32,982 nt of DNA from JAGLTN01 sp035403325 (GCA_964492365.1 CAZBKA010000018.1:1-32982); one strand, 5' to 3'. Shown: positions 24,127 through 31,296, numbered from the stretch's first letter. Notes: generated by a model from the letters alone, not told the origin. Numbers and translations: made by a program.

Positions 24127-25188
24127 TTATTCCTGATTATAATTTTCTAAAATATATTTATCAACGCCGCTTGATTTTATCAATTTCGTCGAACCTGTTT
24201 CAATCAGTATTGCTTCGGTATTATCAAGTGACTCGACAAATTTTAAACCCTTTTCGACGCCGAGAACGGTTACCGAGGTTGACAGTGCATCGGCATCTGT
24301 TGCATTGTCACATATTATGGTAACGCTGCAAAGTCCTTCGATGCCGGCTCCTTTGTTGCGGTCTATGATGTGGTTGAATTTTTTGCCTTCGATAATTTCA
24401 AATCGCTGATAGTCACCACTCGTCGCAACCGACATATTATCAAGCTTCAAAACGAGCAATACCGAACTCATCAACCCTGACTGGTCTGCCATGGTTGGGT
24501 CTTGCAGGCCGACAACCCATTTGTCCTTGCCAGGCTGACACTGTCCCCAGCAGCGAATGTTGCCCCCTGCATCCACCATCGCCCCAACCGCCCCTGCCGC
24601 TTGCATCGCCTCAACTGCCAGGTCAACCGCATAACCCTTTGCAATCCCACCTAAATCAATCTGCATTCCCTCAGCAGCAAATTTAACCGTCATATTATTG
24701 ACGTCGATGATAAGTTTTTCATAGCCGACTTTGGCTTTGGTTTGCTCTATCTGCTCAGCGGTTGGTAATTTTCCAGCTTTTTCAGCCTCACGCCATAATT
24801 TAACAATAGGCCCAACCGTAACATCAAAAGCACCGTCAGTCAATTTGCTGTATTCGATGCTCTTCAATAAAATCTCCATGAAAGGCCCGCTTATCTTAAC
24901 CGGACTTTTAAATGCGTTGTCATTCACAGCCGATACTTCGGATTCAGGCTTATAGGTGCTCATCAAATCGTCAACCATTTTGATTTTTTCAAAGCCCGCT
25001 TCGATGCTTTTCCGGGCAATAGCTTTATTTTCAGCAACTGCGATAATCCGGAAAAAAGTCCCCATTACCACCCTTTGCCCGCTATCGACATCAACCACCC
25101 CGCCGCTCTTTTTATGCAGCAACACTATGCCCGAAACAACAATCAAAGCAACAATTATATATACAATCCACGTTTTACTTTTATTCAT
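24127..25188 (-). CDS. apbE: FAD:protein FMN transferase ApbE
   Basis: Splits FAD and attaches FMN by a phosphoester bond to Thr in target proteins such as RnfD and RnfG, a periplasmic reaction needing Mg. The 353-residue protein has an N-terminal membrane anchor (about 7-25), then VMGTFFRI (41-48), FDVTVGPIVKLW (121-132), DLGGIAKGYAVD (178-189), DAGGNIRCWG (206-215), ATSGDYQRF (255-263), HIIDRNKG (273-280; usually H-I-x-D/N-P) and the metal-site ATDADALST (296-304). The frame extends 30 codons further upstream, but AAAGG five bases before ATG 25188 and the position of the anchor fix the start there. It faces away from the rnf genes it serves. Confidence 0.93.
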   Translation of the reverse strand: MNKSKTWIVYIIVALIVVSGIVLLHKKSGGVVDVDSGQRVVMGTFFRIIAVAENKAIARKSIEAGFEKIKMVDDLMSTYKPESEVSAVNDNAFKSPVKISGPFMEILLKSIEYSKLTDGAFDVTVGPIVKLWREAEKAGKLPTAEQIEQTKAKVGYEKLIIDVNNMTVKFAAEGMQIDLGGIAKGYAVDLAVEAMQAAGAVGAMVDAGGNIRCWGQCQPGKDKWVVGLQDPTMADQSGLMSSVLLVLKLDNMSVATSGDYQRFEIIEGKKFNHIIDRNKGAGIEGLCSVTIICDNATDADALSTSVTVLGVEKGLKFVESLDNTEAILIETGSTKLIKSSGVDKYILENYNQE

Positions 25189-25219
25189 ATAGCCTTTCGA
25201 TACATAAAACAGAGCGTTA

Positions 25220-25248
25220 ATTGTAATTCTTGCTGAAAGATTGTTCAA
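25220..25248 (-). promoter_or_regulatory. Promoter of apbE and the CBM9-like gene
   Basis: Minus strand TTGAAC (complement of 25243-25248), a 17-base spacer and TACAAT (complement of 25220-25225). Its -35 box overlaps that of the divergent radical SAM promoter. Confidence 0.7.
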
Positions 25249-25271
25249 TAATTCTTTTTTTATTGTATAAT
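25241..25271 (+). promoter_or_regulatory. Promoter of the radical SAM gene (leaderless)
   Basis: A consensus TATAAT (25266-25271) lies only six bases before the ATG at 25278, so transcription would begin at or next to the start codon. The -35 is TTGTTC (25241-25246, 19-base spacer) or TTCAAT (25244-25249, 16-base spacer). Confidence 0.6.
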
Positions 25272-25277
25272 GCCGCA

Positions 25278-27086
25278 ATGGATGAAAAATTGATAAATAT
25301 AGTTGAAGATCAGATAAATGAAAAGGTTATGCCCTTTGTTCGCAGACCCGGCAGGTATATTGGCGGCGAAGTTAATCAGATCAAAAAAGACCTTAGCAAA
25401 TGTGCTCTGAAAGTAGCTATCTGCTTTCCAGATGTTTATGAAGTCGCAATGAGCAATACCGGCATCGCGATAATTTATGATATTCTTAACAGCTTCGATG
25501 ACATTGCAGCAGAGAGGGTTTTTTCGCCATGGACTGATGCTGAGGAATTGTTGCGGAAAGAAAAAATCCCCCTTTTTACGCTGGAATCGAAAGCTGATTT
25601 GAAAAGCTTTGATGTTATTGGCTTTAGTCTGACCAATGAGCTTTGCTATACCAATGTTCTGAATATTATTGACCTGGCCGGCATTGAGGTCCGTTCGGAT
25701 AAGCGTGGCGAAAATGACCCGATCATCATCGCTGGAGGCGGAATGAGCAACTGCTGTGAACCTATTGCAGATTTTATCGATTTATTCGTTATCGGCGAAG
25801 GCGAAGACTCTGTAGTTGCCCTTGCTAATCATATAAAAAATGAAAAAGCCAAAGGCTCATCCAAGCAGGATATACTTTTTGAAGCTGCTAAAAAATTCAA
25901 ATGGGCCTATGTGCCGTGCTTTTATGAGTTTGAATATGAAAACGACAAAGTAAAATCTTTCACTGCCAAAAAGGATGGCCTTTCAAACAGGTTTGAAAAT
26001 GCGGTTGTTGAAGATTTTGAAAATGCCCCTGTACCCAGAAAGCCTATCGTACCCTTCATTCAGGCTGTCCAGGAAAGGGTCTCTGTTGAAGTAATGAGAG
26101 GCTGTCCGGGCAGGTGCAGATTCTGTCAGGCAAGCTTTTGCAGAAGGCCTATAAGGTTCAGAAGCAAGGATAAAATAGTCGAAATCGCTAAAGCCGCTTA
26201 CGCAGCTACTGGGTTTGATACTGTAAGTTTGCTTAGCCTTTCGACGGCAGATTATCCACAGTTAGAAGAGCTGGCAACTGAGCTGCATGGCTATTTTGAG
26301 GAAAAACGTGTTGGGTTGTCACTGCCTTCGCTGAGAGTCGATCAGCAATTGAAGCTGCTGCCAGACTTAGTTACGGGCGTCAGGAAATCGGGGCTGACGA
26401 TTGCGATAGAGGCTGCCAGTGAAAGAGTTCGGAAAATAGTGAATAAATTCATCAAGGATGAGGATTTATTCGCTGCTGTCGAGGCTGCTTATCAGGCGGG
26501 CTGGCAGCAGATTAAGCTTTATTTTATGGCTGGGCTGCCTGGGGAGACACAGGAAGACCTTAAGCAAATCGTTCATTTGTCTTATAAACTTGCCAAGCTG
26601 AGGAAGAAAATTGATAATAAAACCGCTAATATCAATGTGGCGGTCAGTTGGCTTGTGCCTAAGCCTCATACGCCTTTGGGGTGGTTGGGGCAAAGGCCTG
26701 AAGAATATTTCAAAACGGCTAAGCAGGTAATCCTGGATGAAAAATTTAAACTCCGTGCGGGGTTTTTGCAGTTTAAATTTCATAATATTCAATGCAGTAT
26801 CCTTGAATCTGCGATAGGCAGAGGGGATCGAAGGCTTGGTAAGGTTATTGAAGAGGCATGGAGGAATGGGGCTAGATTTGATCTTTGGAGCGAAATGTTC
26901 AATTATCAGATATGGGAAGAAGCTTTTGCAAAATACGAGATGAATATCAATAAACAGGCTGAAAAAAGCTTTGCAGAAGACGAAATATTGCCTTGGGAAC
27001 ATTTAGGCGGACCTGAGAAGAGTTATGTTCTGGATCACTACCGACAGGCAATGCAGTTGTGTGAGTGTGATTTAGATGTGAAATGA
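25278..27086 (+). CDS. B12-binding-type radical SAM protein (TIGR03960-like)
   Basis: A 602-residue radical SAM protein. The N-terminal third resembles the cobalamin-binding fold of this group (VAICFPDVYEVAMSNTG near 46-62, IIIAGGGMSNCCEPIADFID near 150-168), and the radical SAM domain has the 4Fe-4S motif C276-x3-C280-x2-C283 (RGCPGRCRFC) followed by SLLSLSTADYP and GLPGETQEDL. Family members are uncharacterised but often occur next to or fused with a DUF2344 protein and RNase G/ribosomal genes; no DUF2344 partner is seen here. The frame extends to a TTG at 25230, but a perfect -10 box ends six bases before ATG 25278, implying a leaderless message. Confidence 0.85.
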   Translation: MDEKLINIVEDQINEKVMPFVRRPGRYIGGEVNQIKKDLSKCALKVAICFPDVYEVAMSNTGIAIIYDILNSFDDIAAERVFSPWTDAEELLRKEKIPLFTLESKADLKSFDVIGFSLTNELCYTNVLNIIDLAGIEVRSDKRGENDPIIIAGGGMSNCCEPIADFIDLFVIGEGEDSVVALANHIKNEKAKGSSKQDILFEAAKKFKWAYVPCFYEFEYENDKVKSFTAKKDGLSNRFENAVVEDFENAPVPRKPIVPFIQAVQERVSVEVMRGCPGRCRFCQASFCRRPIRFRSKDKIVEIAKAAYAATGFDTVSLLSLSTADYPQLEELATELHGYFEEKRVGLSLPSLRVDQQLKLLPDLVTGVRKSGLTIAIEAASERVRKIVNKFIKDEDLFAAVEAAYQAGWQQIKLYFMAGLPGETQEDLKQIVHLSYKLAKLRKKIDNKTANINVAVSWLVPKPHTPLGWLGQRPEEYFKTAKQVILDEKFKLRAGFLQFKFHNIQCSILESAIGRGDRRLGKVIEEAWRNGARFDLWSEMFNYQIWEEAFAKYEMNINKQAEKSFAEDEILPWEHLGGPEKSYVLDHYRQAMQLCECDLDVK

Positions 27087-27440
27087 TGTTTTAAAAAGCT
27101 TATTGGGGTGGTGAAAATGGGGGAAAAAATCGACTCTCTGGTGCGCGTAGTGGGGTTTTGAGCCGTCAAAAATTTGCTTTTTTTACGCTTTTTGCTACTT
27201 TTTTACCCATTTTTAAACCTTTTTTGACTAAATTTGAGCGCTTTATTTCGTCTCAAAATGGCGATACGTGCGTGTTTGATTGATTTTTTGGGGGGCAACC
27301 ACTGAGGGAATATTTGTCTGAATTGGCGTACGTGACATCGTGGGAAAAATTAGTTCCGCCTAAAATGCAGAGCTACAAAGAAAGATAAAATTGTGAAAAA
27401 GAAGGCGTGAATCTGGTTGTTTTCTGAGCGGTATTTTGAT
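27087..27440. other. Gene-free stretch with phased T-tracts
   Basis: I see no convincing gene or RNA. Bases 27168-27235 hold seven A/T-tracts centred near 27171, 27181, 27191, 27201, 27212, 27222 and 27232, a spacing of about 10.3 bases, which predicts intrinsically curved DNA. A 7-base inverted repeat (TTTTGAG 27156-27162, CTCAAAA 27252-27258) flanks the block. The rest is unremarkable, G/T-biased DNA with very short ORFs only. Confidence 0.6.
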
Positions 27441-27635
27441 ATGTTCTGTTTATGGGTGTTTTGGGCTGTCGTTGGAGCGGCAGCCTATTTTTTTTGCTTT
27501 CCTTTTTTCTTGCTTATATTAAGGTGGACAAATAAGATAATATACTATCCAATTGAGCGGATATTGGAGATGGTTCAAATAAGAACGGGAAGGCAGAGTA
27601 AGCAGGGAAAAATGCGGATAAGTTGTTTATTTTAA
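27441..27635 (+). CDS. Possible small membrane protein upstream of the LRR gene
   Basis: A 64-residue ORF from ATG 27441 to TAA 27633-27635. Residues 3-30 are strongly hydrophobic and aromatic (FCLWVFWAVVGAAAYFFCF...), followed by a basic half, an architecture typical of a one- or two-helix membrane protein. The stop overlaps an in-frame ATG (27635) of the next ORF as TAATG, a coupling arrangement, although the LRR gene's better start is 27680. No ribosome site precedes 27441, and the frame continues upstream to a TTG at 27417. Real coding status is uncertain. Confidence 0.35.
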   Translation: MFCLWVFWAVVGAAAYFFCFPFFLLILRWTNKIIYYPIERILEMVQIRTGRQSKQGKMRISCLF

Positions 27636-27679
27636 TGGAGCTTGGCGAGAAACAGCAAAAATCTCAGGAGAAGTGCGTT

Positions 27680-28795
27680 ATGGCTAACGATGAATTTATC
27701 AAACCCAACAGCGGTGATCAAAAAATATTAGAGAAAATTCAAGATTTGCTGGGAAGAGAATTAGAACAGGTCGCAGAGTTTGAATGGATGACGCAAGGCT
27801 ATGTTGTCGATAAGGGTGGAGTAGTGGTGGGATTGGTATTTTGCAATTGTGGCATTAACTCAGAAACACTACAGAGGCTGGCAGGGACAATGGCTTGCCT
27901 GGTGAATTTGACGCAGTTAAATTTAGGTTGTAATGAACTAACTGATGTTTCTGTGCTGAAGAGATTTGTGAGCCTGACACAGTTATATTTGGACCATAAT
28001 CAGCTAAGTGATGTTTCTGCATTAGCTGCACTGACGAATCTGACAGAGTTAAATTTATGCAGTAGTCAGCTAAGCGATCTTTCTGCTTTAAAGGAATTGC
28101 CAAATCTGACACACTTAAATTTAGGTGATAATAAACTGAGCGATCTTTCGGTTTTGAAGGAATTGTCAAATCTGACACATTTAGATTTAGGTGATAATCA
28201 GCAGAAGGACATTTTGCTATTGGGCAAACTGACAAATCTGAGGCAGTTATATTTAAGTGACAGTCAACTGAACGACATTTCAGGATTATGTGAGCTGACG
28301 AATCTGACAGAGTTGTATTTAGACCATAATCAGCTAAGTGACATTTCAGTATTGGGCAAACTGACGAACCTGACACAGTTAGAGTTAAGTAATAATCCGA
28401 TGAGCGATCTTTCAGTGTTGAAGAAATTGCCAAATTTGACACACTTAAATTTAAGTTGTAATCAGCTGACCGATCTTTCGGTTTTGAAGGAATTATCAAA
28501 TCTGACACACTTAGATTTATATGAGAATCGGCTGAAAGATATTTCAGGATTGTGCAAACTGACGAATCTGGAAGATTTAAATTTAAGTGAGAATCAGCTG
28601 AGCGATATTTCCGTATTGGCTAAACTTACGAACCTGACGCGGTTAGATTTAAGTTATAATCCAATCAGCAATATATTGCCGCTTGCGGGTTTGAAAAAAC
28701 TTAACCAGCTCTACATTGGGTATTGTGCAAAGATTACGGACGAGCAGGTTGATGATTTAGAGACGGCATTGCCTGATTTGGAAATTATGCGATAG
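27680..28795 (+). CDS. Leucine-rich-repeat protein, 12 repeats of 22 residues
   Basis: A 371-residue protein: a mixed N-terminal region (1-73), twelve uninterrupted 22-residue repeats (74-337) with consensus LTNLTxLxLxxNxLSDxSxLxx, and a capping segment (338-371; DEQVDDLETALPDLEIM). The repeat length and SDIS-type pattern are those of internalin-like/SDS22-like LRRs, which form a curved protein-binding solenoid. No signal peptide is visible from either start, so it is probably cytoplasmic. AGGAG at 27666-27670 lies nine bases before ATG 27680; an alternative ATG at 27635 adds 15 residues. The partner is unknown. The repeats show nested duplication at the DNA level. Confidence 0.85.
   Translation: MANDEFIKPNSGDQKILEKIQDLLGRELEQVAEFEWMTQGYVVDKGGVVVGLVFCNCGINSETLQRLAGTMACLVNLTQLNLGCNELTDVSVLKRFVSLTQLYLDHNQLSDVSALAALTNLTELNLCSSQLSDLSALKELPNLTHLNLGDNKLSDLSVLKELSNLTHLDLGDNQQKDILLLGKLTNLRQLYLSDSQLNDISGLCELTNLTELYLDHNQLSDISVLGKLTNLTQLELSNNPMSDLSVLKKLPNLTHLNLSCNQLTDLSVLKELSNLTHLDLYENRLKDISGLCKLTNLEDLNLSENQLSDISVLAKLTNLTRLDLSYNPISNILPLAGLKKLNQLYIGYCAKITDEQVDDLETALPDLEIMR
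27899..28690 (+). repeat. Tandem 66-base repeats coding the LRR array
   Basis: Twelve units of 66 bases, with no indels, encode the LRRs. Units 3-5 (28031-28228) closely resemble units 8-10 (28361-28558), and units 6-8 (28229-28426) resemble units 10-12 (28493-28690), so blocks were duplicated with periods of five and four units. Confidence 0.8.
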
Positions 28796-28889
28796 ACCCC
28801 GGCGTGCTGTAAAAGAAGATGCGAGGTTTTGTTTAGCTATAGATGGTACAGAGATCAGGTATATGGTTTTAAAAGCTGAAATGGGAGAG

Positions 28890-29146
28890 GCTTGACGAGT
28901 AGATTTCTCCGCTCGCTGCGCTCGGTCGGAATGACAGAGTTTCGCTGGGGGAGGCNNNNNNNNNNNNNNNNNNNNNNNNNNNNNNNNNNNNNNNNNNNNN
29001 NNNNNNNNNNNNNNNNNNNNNNNNNNNNNNNNNNNNNNNNNNNNNNNNNNNNNNNTTTTCTTGAAAAATTTATATCTGATCTGGCAGACCCGTTCGGCTG
29101 CGCTCAGGGTGACAAAAACCCGGCGCTGACGCTTTGGGCTCGGATA
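28890..29146 (+). repeat. Composite intergenic repeat, copy A (interrupted by the gap)
   Basis: Three blocks recur in the same order and orientation at 30308-30440: GCTTGACGAGTAGATTTCTC... (28890-28915, 24 of 26 identical), TTCGGCTGCGCTCAGGGTGA (29093-29112, 19 of 20) and a 25-base block beginning GGCGCTGACGCTTTGGG (29122-29146, identical). The assembly gap falls inside this copy. CGCTCGCTGCGCTCGG (28909-28924 region) is REP-like. Confidence 0.8.
28956..29055. other. Assembly gap of 100 N
   Basis: Exactly 100 N, a conventional placeholder for a gap of unknown size. It falls inside a repeat, which is the probable reason for the break, so the real distance between the LRR gene and the PadR operon is unknown. 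Confidence 0.95.
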
Positions 29147-29305
29147 TGGGGTTTTGGTGTGAGGTTATGTGTTAGGCTTTTGGTTTTATTAGTTTTTCGA
29201 TGGCTTTGGCAATTCTTTGGATACATGTCTTATATGGTGTTTTTGGCTGTTTAAAGCAATATTACTTAACTAATTGAAAAATTTTTTAAAAAAAATAAAA
29301 ACGAG
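29056..29305. other. Gene-free stretch between the gap and padR
   Basis: It holds the end of repeat copy A (to 29146) and then A/T-rich DNA leading to the padR promoter. An open frame crosses the N block but has no support as a gene. Confidence 0.7.
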
Positions 29306-29333
29306 TTGACAATGTATTATCATACTATACTAT
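29306..29333 (+). promoter_or_regulatory. Promoter of the PadR operon
   Basis: Consensus TTGACA (29306-29311), a 16-base spacer and TACTAT (29328-29333). The -10 box lies inside the operator palindrome at 29327-29347. Confidence 0.7.
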
Positions 29334-29347
29334 GTATTACATAGTAT
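29327..29347. promoter_or_regulatory. Palindromic operator, probable PadR site
   Basis: A perfect 10-bp inverted repeat with a one-base centre (ATACTATGTA-T-TACATAGTAT), containing the ATGT...ACAT half-sites typical of PadR-family operators. It covers the -10 box and the transcription start region, so binding would repress the operon, consistent with autoregulation. Confidence 0.8.
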
Positions 29348-29366
29348 TTATAAAAAGGTATCACAC

Positions 29367-29714
29367 ATGAAATCAAGAGCACAATATCGTAAGGGTTGCC
29401 TAAGAACTTTGGTTCTGAAAATCATCTCTGAACGTCCAATGTATGGCTATGAAATAGCATCGGTTTTAGCCAAACGAAGTGATAATATATTTTCTTTAGG
29501 GCAAGGAACCTTATACCCCCTGCTATATTCATTAGAGAAGAAAAGATTAATTTCAGCTTTTAAAAAAGTTAAAGATGAAAACAGCGAGCGGACACGGCTA
29601 TATTACAAATTAACAGCAAAAGGAGAAGAAATCCTTGAAGAAGATCTGGCAACATGGGCGGATGTTGTCAAGGGAATGGCATTAGTATTGAGGAGTGGTT
29701 ATGCAAAGTGTTGA
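29367..29714 (+). CDS. PadR-family transcriptional repressor
   Basis: A 115-residue DNA-binding protein of the PadR subfamily s2 size. The winged helix-turn-helix covers about 10-85, with the family landmarks GCLRTLVLKII (10-20), PMYGYEIASVL (24-34), LGQGTLYPLLYSLEKKRLI (44-62) and YYKLTAKGEEIL (79-90); the short C-terminal helix is for dimerisation. Such repressors respond to small ligands or, in many operons, control a downstream HAAS-domain membrane protein, as here. AAGG precedes the ATG by nine bases. Its end overlaps the next gene by 14 bases. A perfect palindrome over the promoter is the likely operator. Confidence 0.93.
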   Translation: MKSRAQYRKGCLRTLVLKIISERPMYGYEIASVLAKRSDNIFSLGQGTLYPLLYSLEKKRLISAFKKVKDENSERTRLYYKLTAKGEEILEEDLATWADVVKGMALVLRSGYAKC

Positions 29715-30285
29715 TGAATATATTGACCAAATAATGGAAATAGCAAATTTAGCACAGAAGGATAAAAAACGGGTTCGTTGTGAACTGGAATCTCATATAT
29801 ATGAATTGGTAACAGCCGGTGAGGAATCCGGCTTAACAGAAAGCGAGGTAATAGATATGATAGAAAAAGAATTTGGCGATCCAAATGAGTTGGGGAAAAT
29901 GATCTCTAAGGCAAAGGGAAAGTTTTTGACTTATTTAAAAAAAGAAACGAGGAAACTGCCAATCAAACTTGTATTAGTATTAGTAATTGCTCTTTCAATA
30001 AGGGTTGTGGCTTTTGAAGCTTTTAAAATACAGACAGACGCCGTTTCTCAAGCTGCTCCGCAAAACACCAGAGTTCTTATTAACAAACTAGTAAAGAACT
30101 TTGATAAAGGTGACATTGTAACTTTCCATAAAGATGGATATAATTTCGCATTTATCGGCATCGTTAAGGAGATCAATGAGAACAAACAGGAATATGTTAT
30201 TGGTAGAAATAACGAAGAAGATATATTAATTTCAAGAGAAAATATAATCGGGAAAGCATTTTTTCTTTATTCATGGTCTTTATAA
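29701..30285 (+). CDS. HAAS-domain protein fused to an inactive signal-peptidase-I-like domain
   Basis: A 194-residue membrane protein in the PadR operon. Residues 4-67 fit the HAAS/DUF1700-type domain (VDEYIDQIMEI..., ELESHIYELV, GLTESEVIDMIEKEFGDPNELGK), which commonly accompanies PadR. A transmembrane helix follows (about 87-108). Residues 104-194 resemble signal peptidase I (S26): F-K-I-x-T then RVLINKL (124-130), KGDIVTF (136-142), FIGIV, and a box E-like YVIGRNNEEDILISRENIIGKAFFLY. The catalytic Ser of the IPSGSM motif is replaced (QTDAV, A114 at the Ser position) and the KR of the lysine box is absent (NFAFIG). It is therefore predicted to be inactive. AGGAG lies five bases before ATG 29701. 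Function unknown. Confidence 0.75.
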   Translation: MQSVDEYIDQIMEIANLAQKDKKRVRCELESHIYELVTAGEESGLTESEVIDMIEKEFGDPNELGKMISKAKGKFLTYLKKETRKLPIKLVLVLVIALSIRVVAFEAFKIQTDAVSQAAPQNTRVLINKLVKNFDKGDIVTFHKDGYNFAFIGIVKEINENKQEYVIGRNNEEDILISRENIIGKAFFLYSWSL

Positions 30286-30307
30286 CAATAAGTGGTAAAT
30301 TAGATAT

Positions 30308-30440
30308 GCTTGACGAATAGATTTATCCGCTCGGGATCATATGCGGCTGCAGATTGATTTTGGTAGCCTCTTCGGCTTCGCTCAGGGTGATATGGTTGAG
30401 GTTGGTGTTTAACCTGGCGCTGACGCTTTGGGCTCGGATA
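30308..30440 (+). repeat. Composite intergenic repeat, copy B
   Basis: Blocks at 30308-30333, 30371-30390 and 30416-30440 match copy A in order and orientation; the third is 25 identical bases. It lies between the PadR operon and the pseudopilin gene, so the two copies bracket the PadR operon as direct repeats. Confidence 0.8.
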
Positions 30441-30477
30441 GTGCGAGTTGAGAATCAAGGATCATTCGGGATTTATT

Positions 30478-31296
30478 TTACAGAGCTTGCAGCCATTGCG
30501 GGAACTCGTTTGGTTTTGGACCTGAGGCGGTGTTGTATGCTTTGTGCCATTTCAGAGTCCAGAGGTCGCGGAGGTCTGTTTTCTGTACGGAGCCATCCAT
30601 GAAGGCGATGTTTATTGCCCGCTGGTGGCGGTTAATGCAGACCCTTGTCATATCGTATTCGCCGAAGTTAGCAGGTAATTGTTCGCTCCAATCCTGAGAT
30701 GTTGGCGGAGCCCCGCTGGTTATGCCAGCTCCGGAGTCAGCGTAGTTGTATTCGTAGGGCATTGTTCCATACCAAGTGCAATCGAAGAACATAGGTATCC
30801 GCCCCGCTCCTTTTGGTGATGCGATTTTCCAGTTCCACTGTGGATGGTTTCTCCAACCTGGGTCGCCACGATGTAATTGTGTTATCCAGTGGTTTATGCC
30901 ATATGAACCATAATCTTCGGGCCTGAAAAGCGAGTGACCCGGGCCCCAGGTTTTGAAAGTTGTGCCGTAGACAAAACTCTGGCTTTTAACTTCGTCGAGT
31001 TTTGTTGAGGGGCAGACCCTCATTTCTTCGTTATCGTTGTATAAGTCACTGAGAACGACCATCCATGTTCCTTTTACGCTGTATGGGACGTGGTACTCGA
31101 ACCAGACGAGGTTGTCATTGTCGTTTGTGTAAAGCATGAGCAGATCTGACCACTGGCGAAGGTGGGTTTTGCAGACGGCGTTGAAAGCCTGCTTTCTTAC
31201 TTTGGAAAGTGCGGGCATGAGGATGGCCATCAGTAAGGAAATAATGCTTATTACTACAAGCAGTTCTACTAAAGTAAAAGCTCTGTACTTTTTCAT
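30478..31296 (-). CDS. Type II secretion/pilin-like protein, H-X9-DG type
   Basis: A 272-residue pseudopilin. Residues 1-30 carry the prepilin signal: a short basic leader MKKYRA followed by FTLVELLVVISIISLLMAIL, with cleavage expected between A6 and F7 and Glu at position 5 of the mature protein. The C-terminal domain contains the planctomycete/lentisphaera H-X9-DG motif (H224, D234-G235: HQRAINIAFMDG). Such proteins are abundant in planctomycetes and of unknown assembly; they may form secretion pseudopili or surface fibres. The frame extends to 31338, but AAGGTGA lies just before ATG 31296 and the signal starts there. A good promoter lies at 31338-31366. Confidence 0.88.
   Translation of the reverse strand: MKKYRAFTLVELLVVISIISLLMAILMPALSKVRKQAFNAVCKTHLRQWSDLLMLYTNDNDNLVWFEYHVPYSVKGTWMVVLSDLYNDNEEMRVCPSTKLDEVKSQSFVYGTTFKTWGPGHSLFRPEDYGSYGINHWITQLHRGDPGWRNHPQWNWKIASPKGAGRIPMFFDCTWYGTMPYEYNYADSGAGITSGAPPTSQDWSEQLPANFGEYDMTRVCINRHQRAINIAFMDGSVQKTDLRDLWTLKWHKAYNTASGPKPNEFPQWLQAL

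Noticed and set aside
23496..24323. 275-codon plus-strand ORF opposite the CBM9-like and apbE genes
   Set aside because: The minus-strand frames encode recognisable families and the plus-strand product does not. It is a shadow frame.
27855..28508. Long open frame (217 codons) on the minus strand of the LRR gene
   Set aside because: It is the antisense shadow of the 66-base repeats, and its repeated serine/aspartate-rich product mirrors the LRR codons. No promoter or ribosome site supports it.
28892..29254. Open frame crossing the run of N
   Set aside because: It is open only because N codons cannot be stops. It lies in an intergenic repeat.
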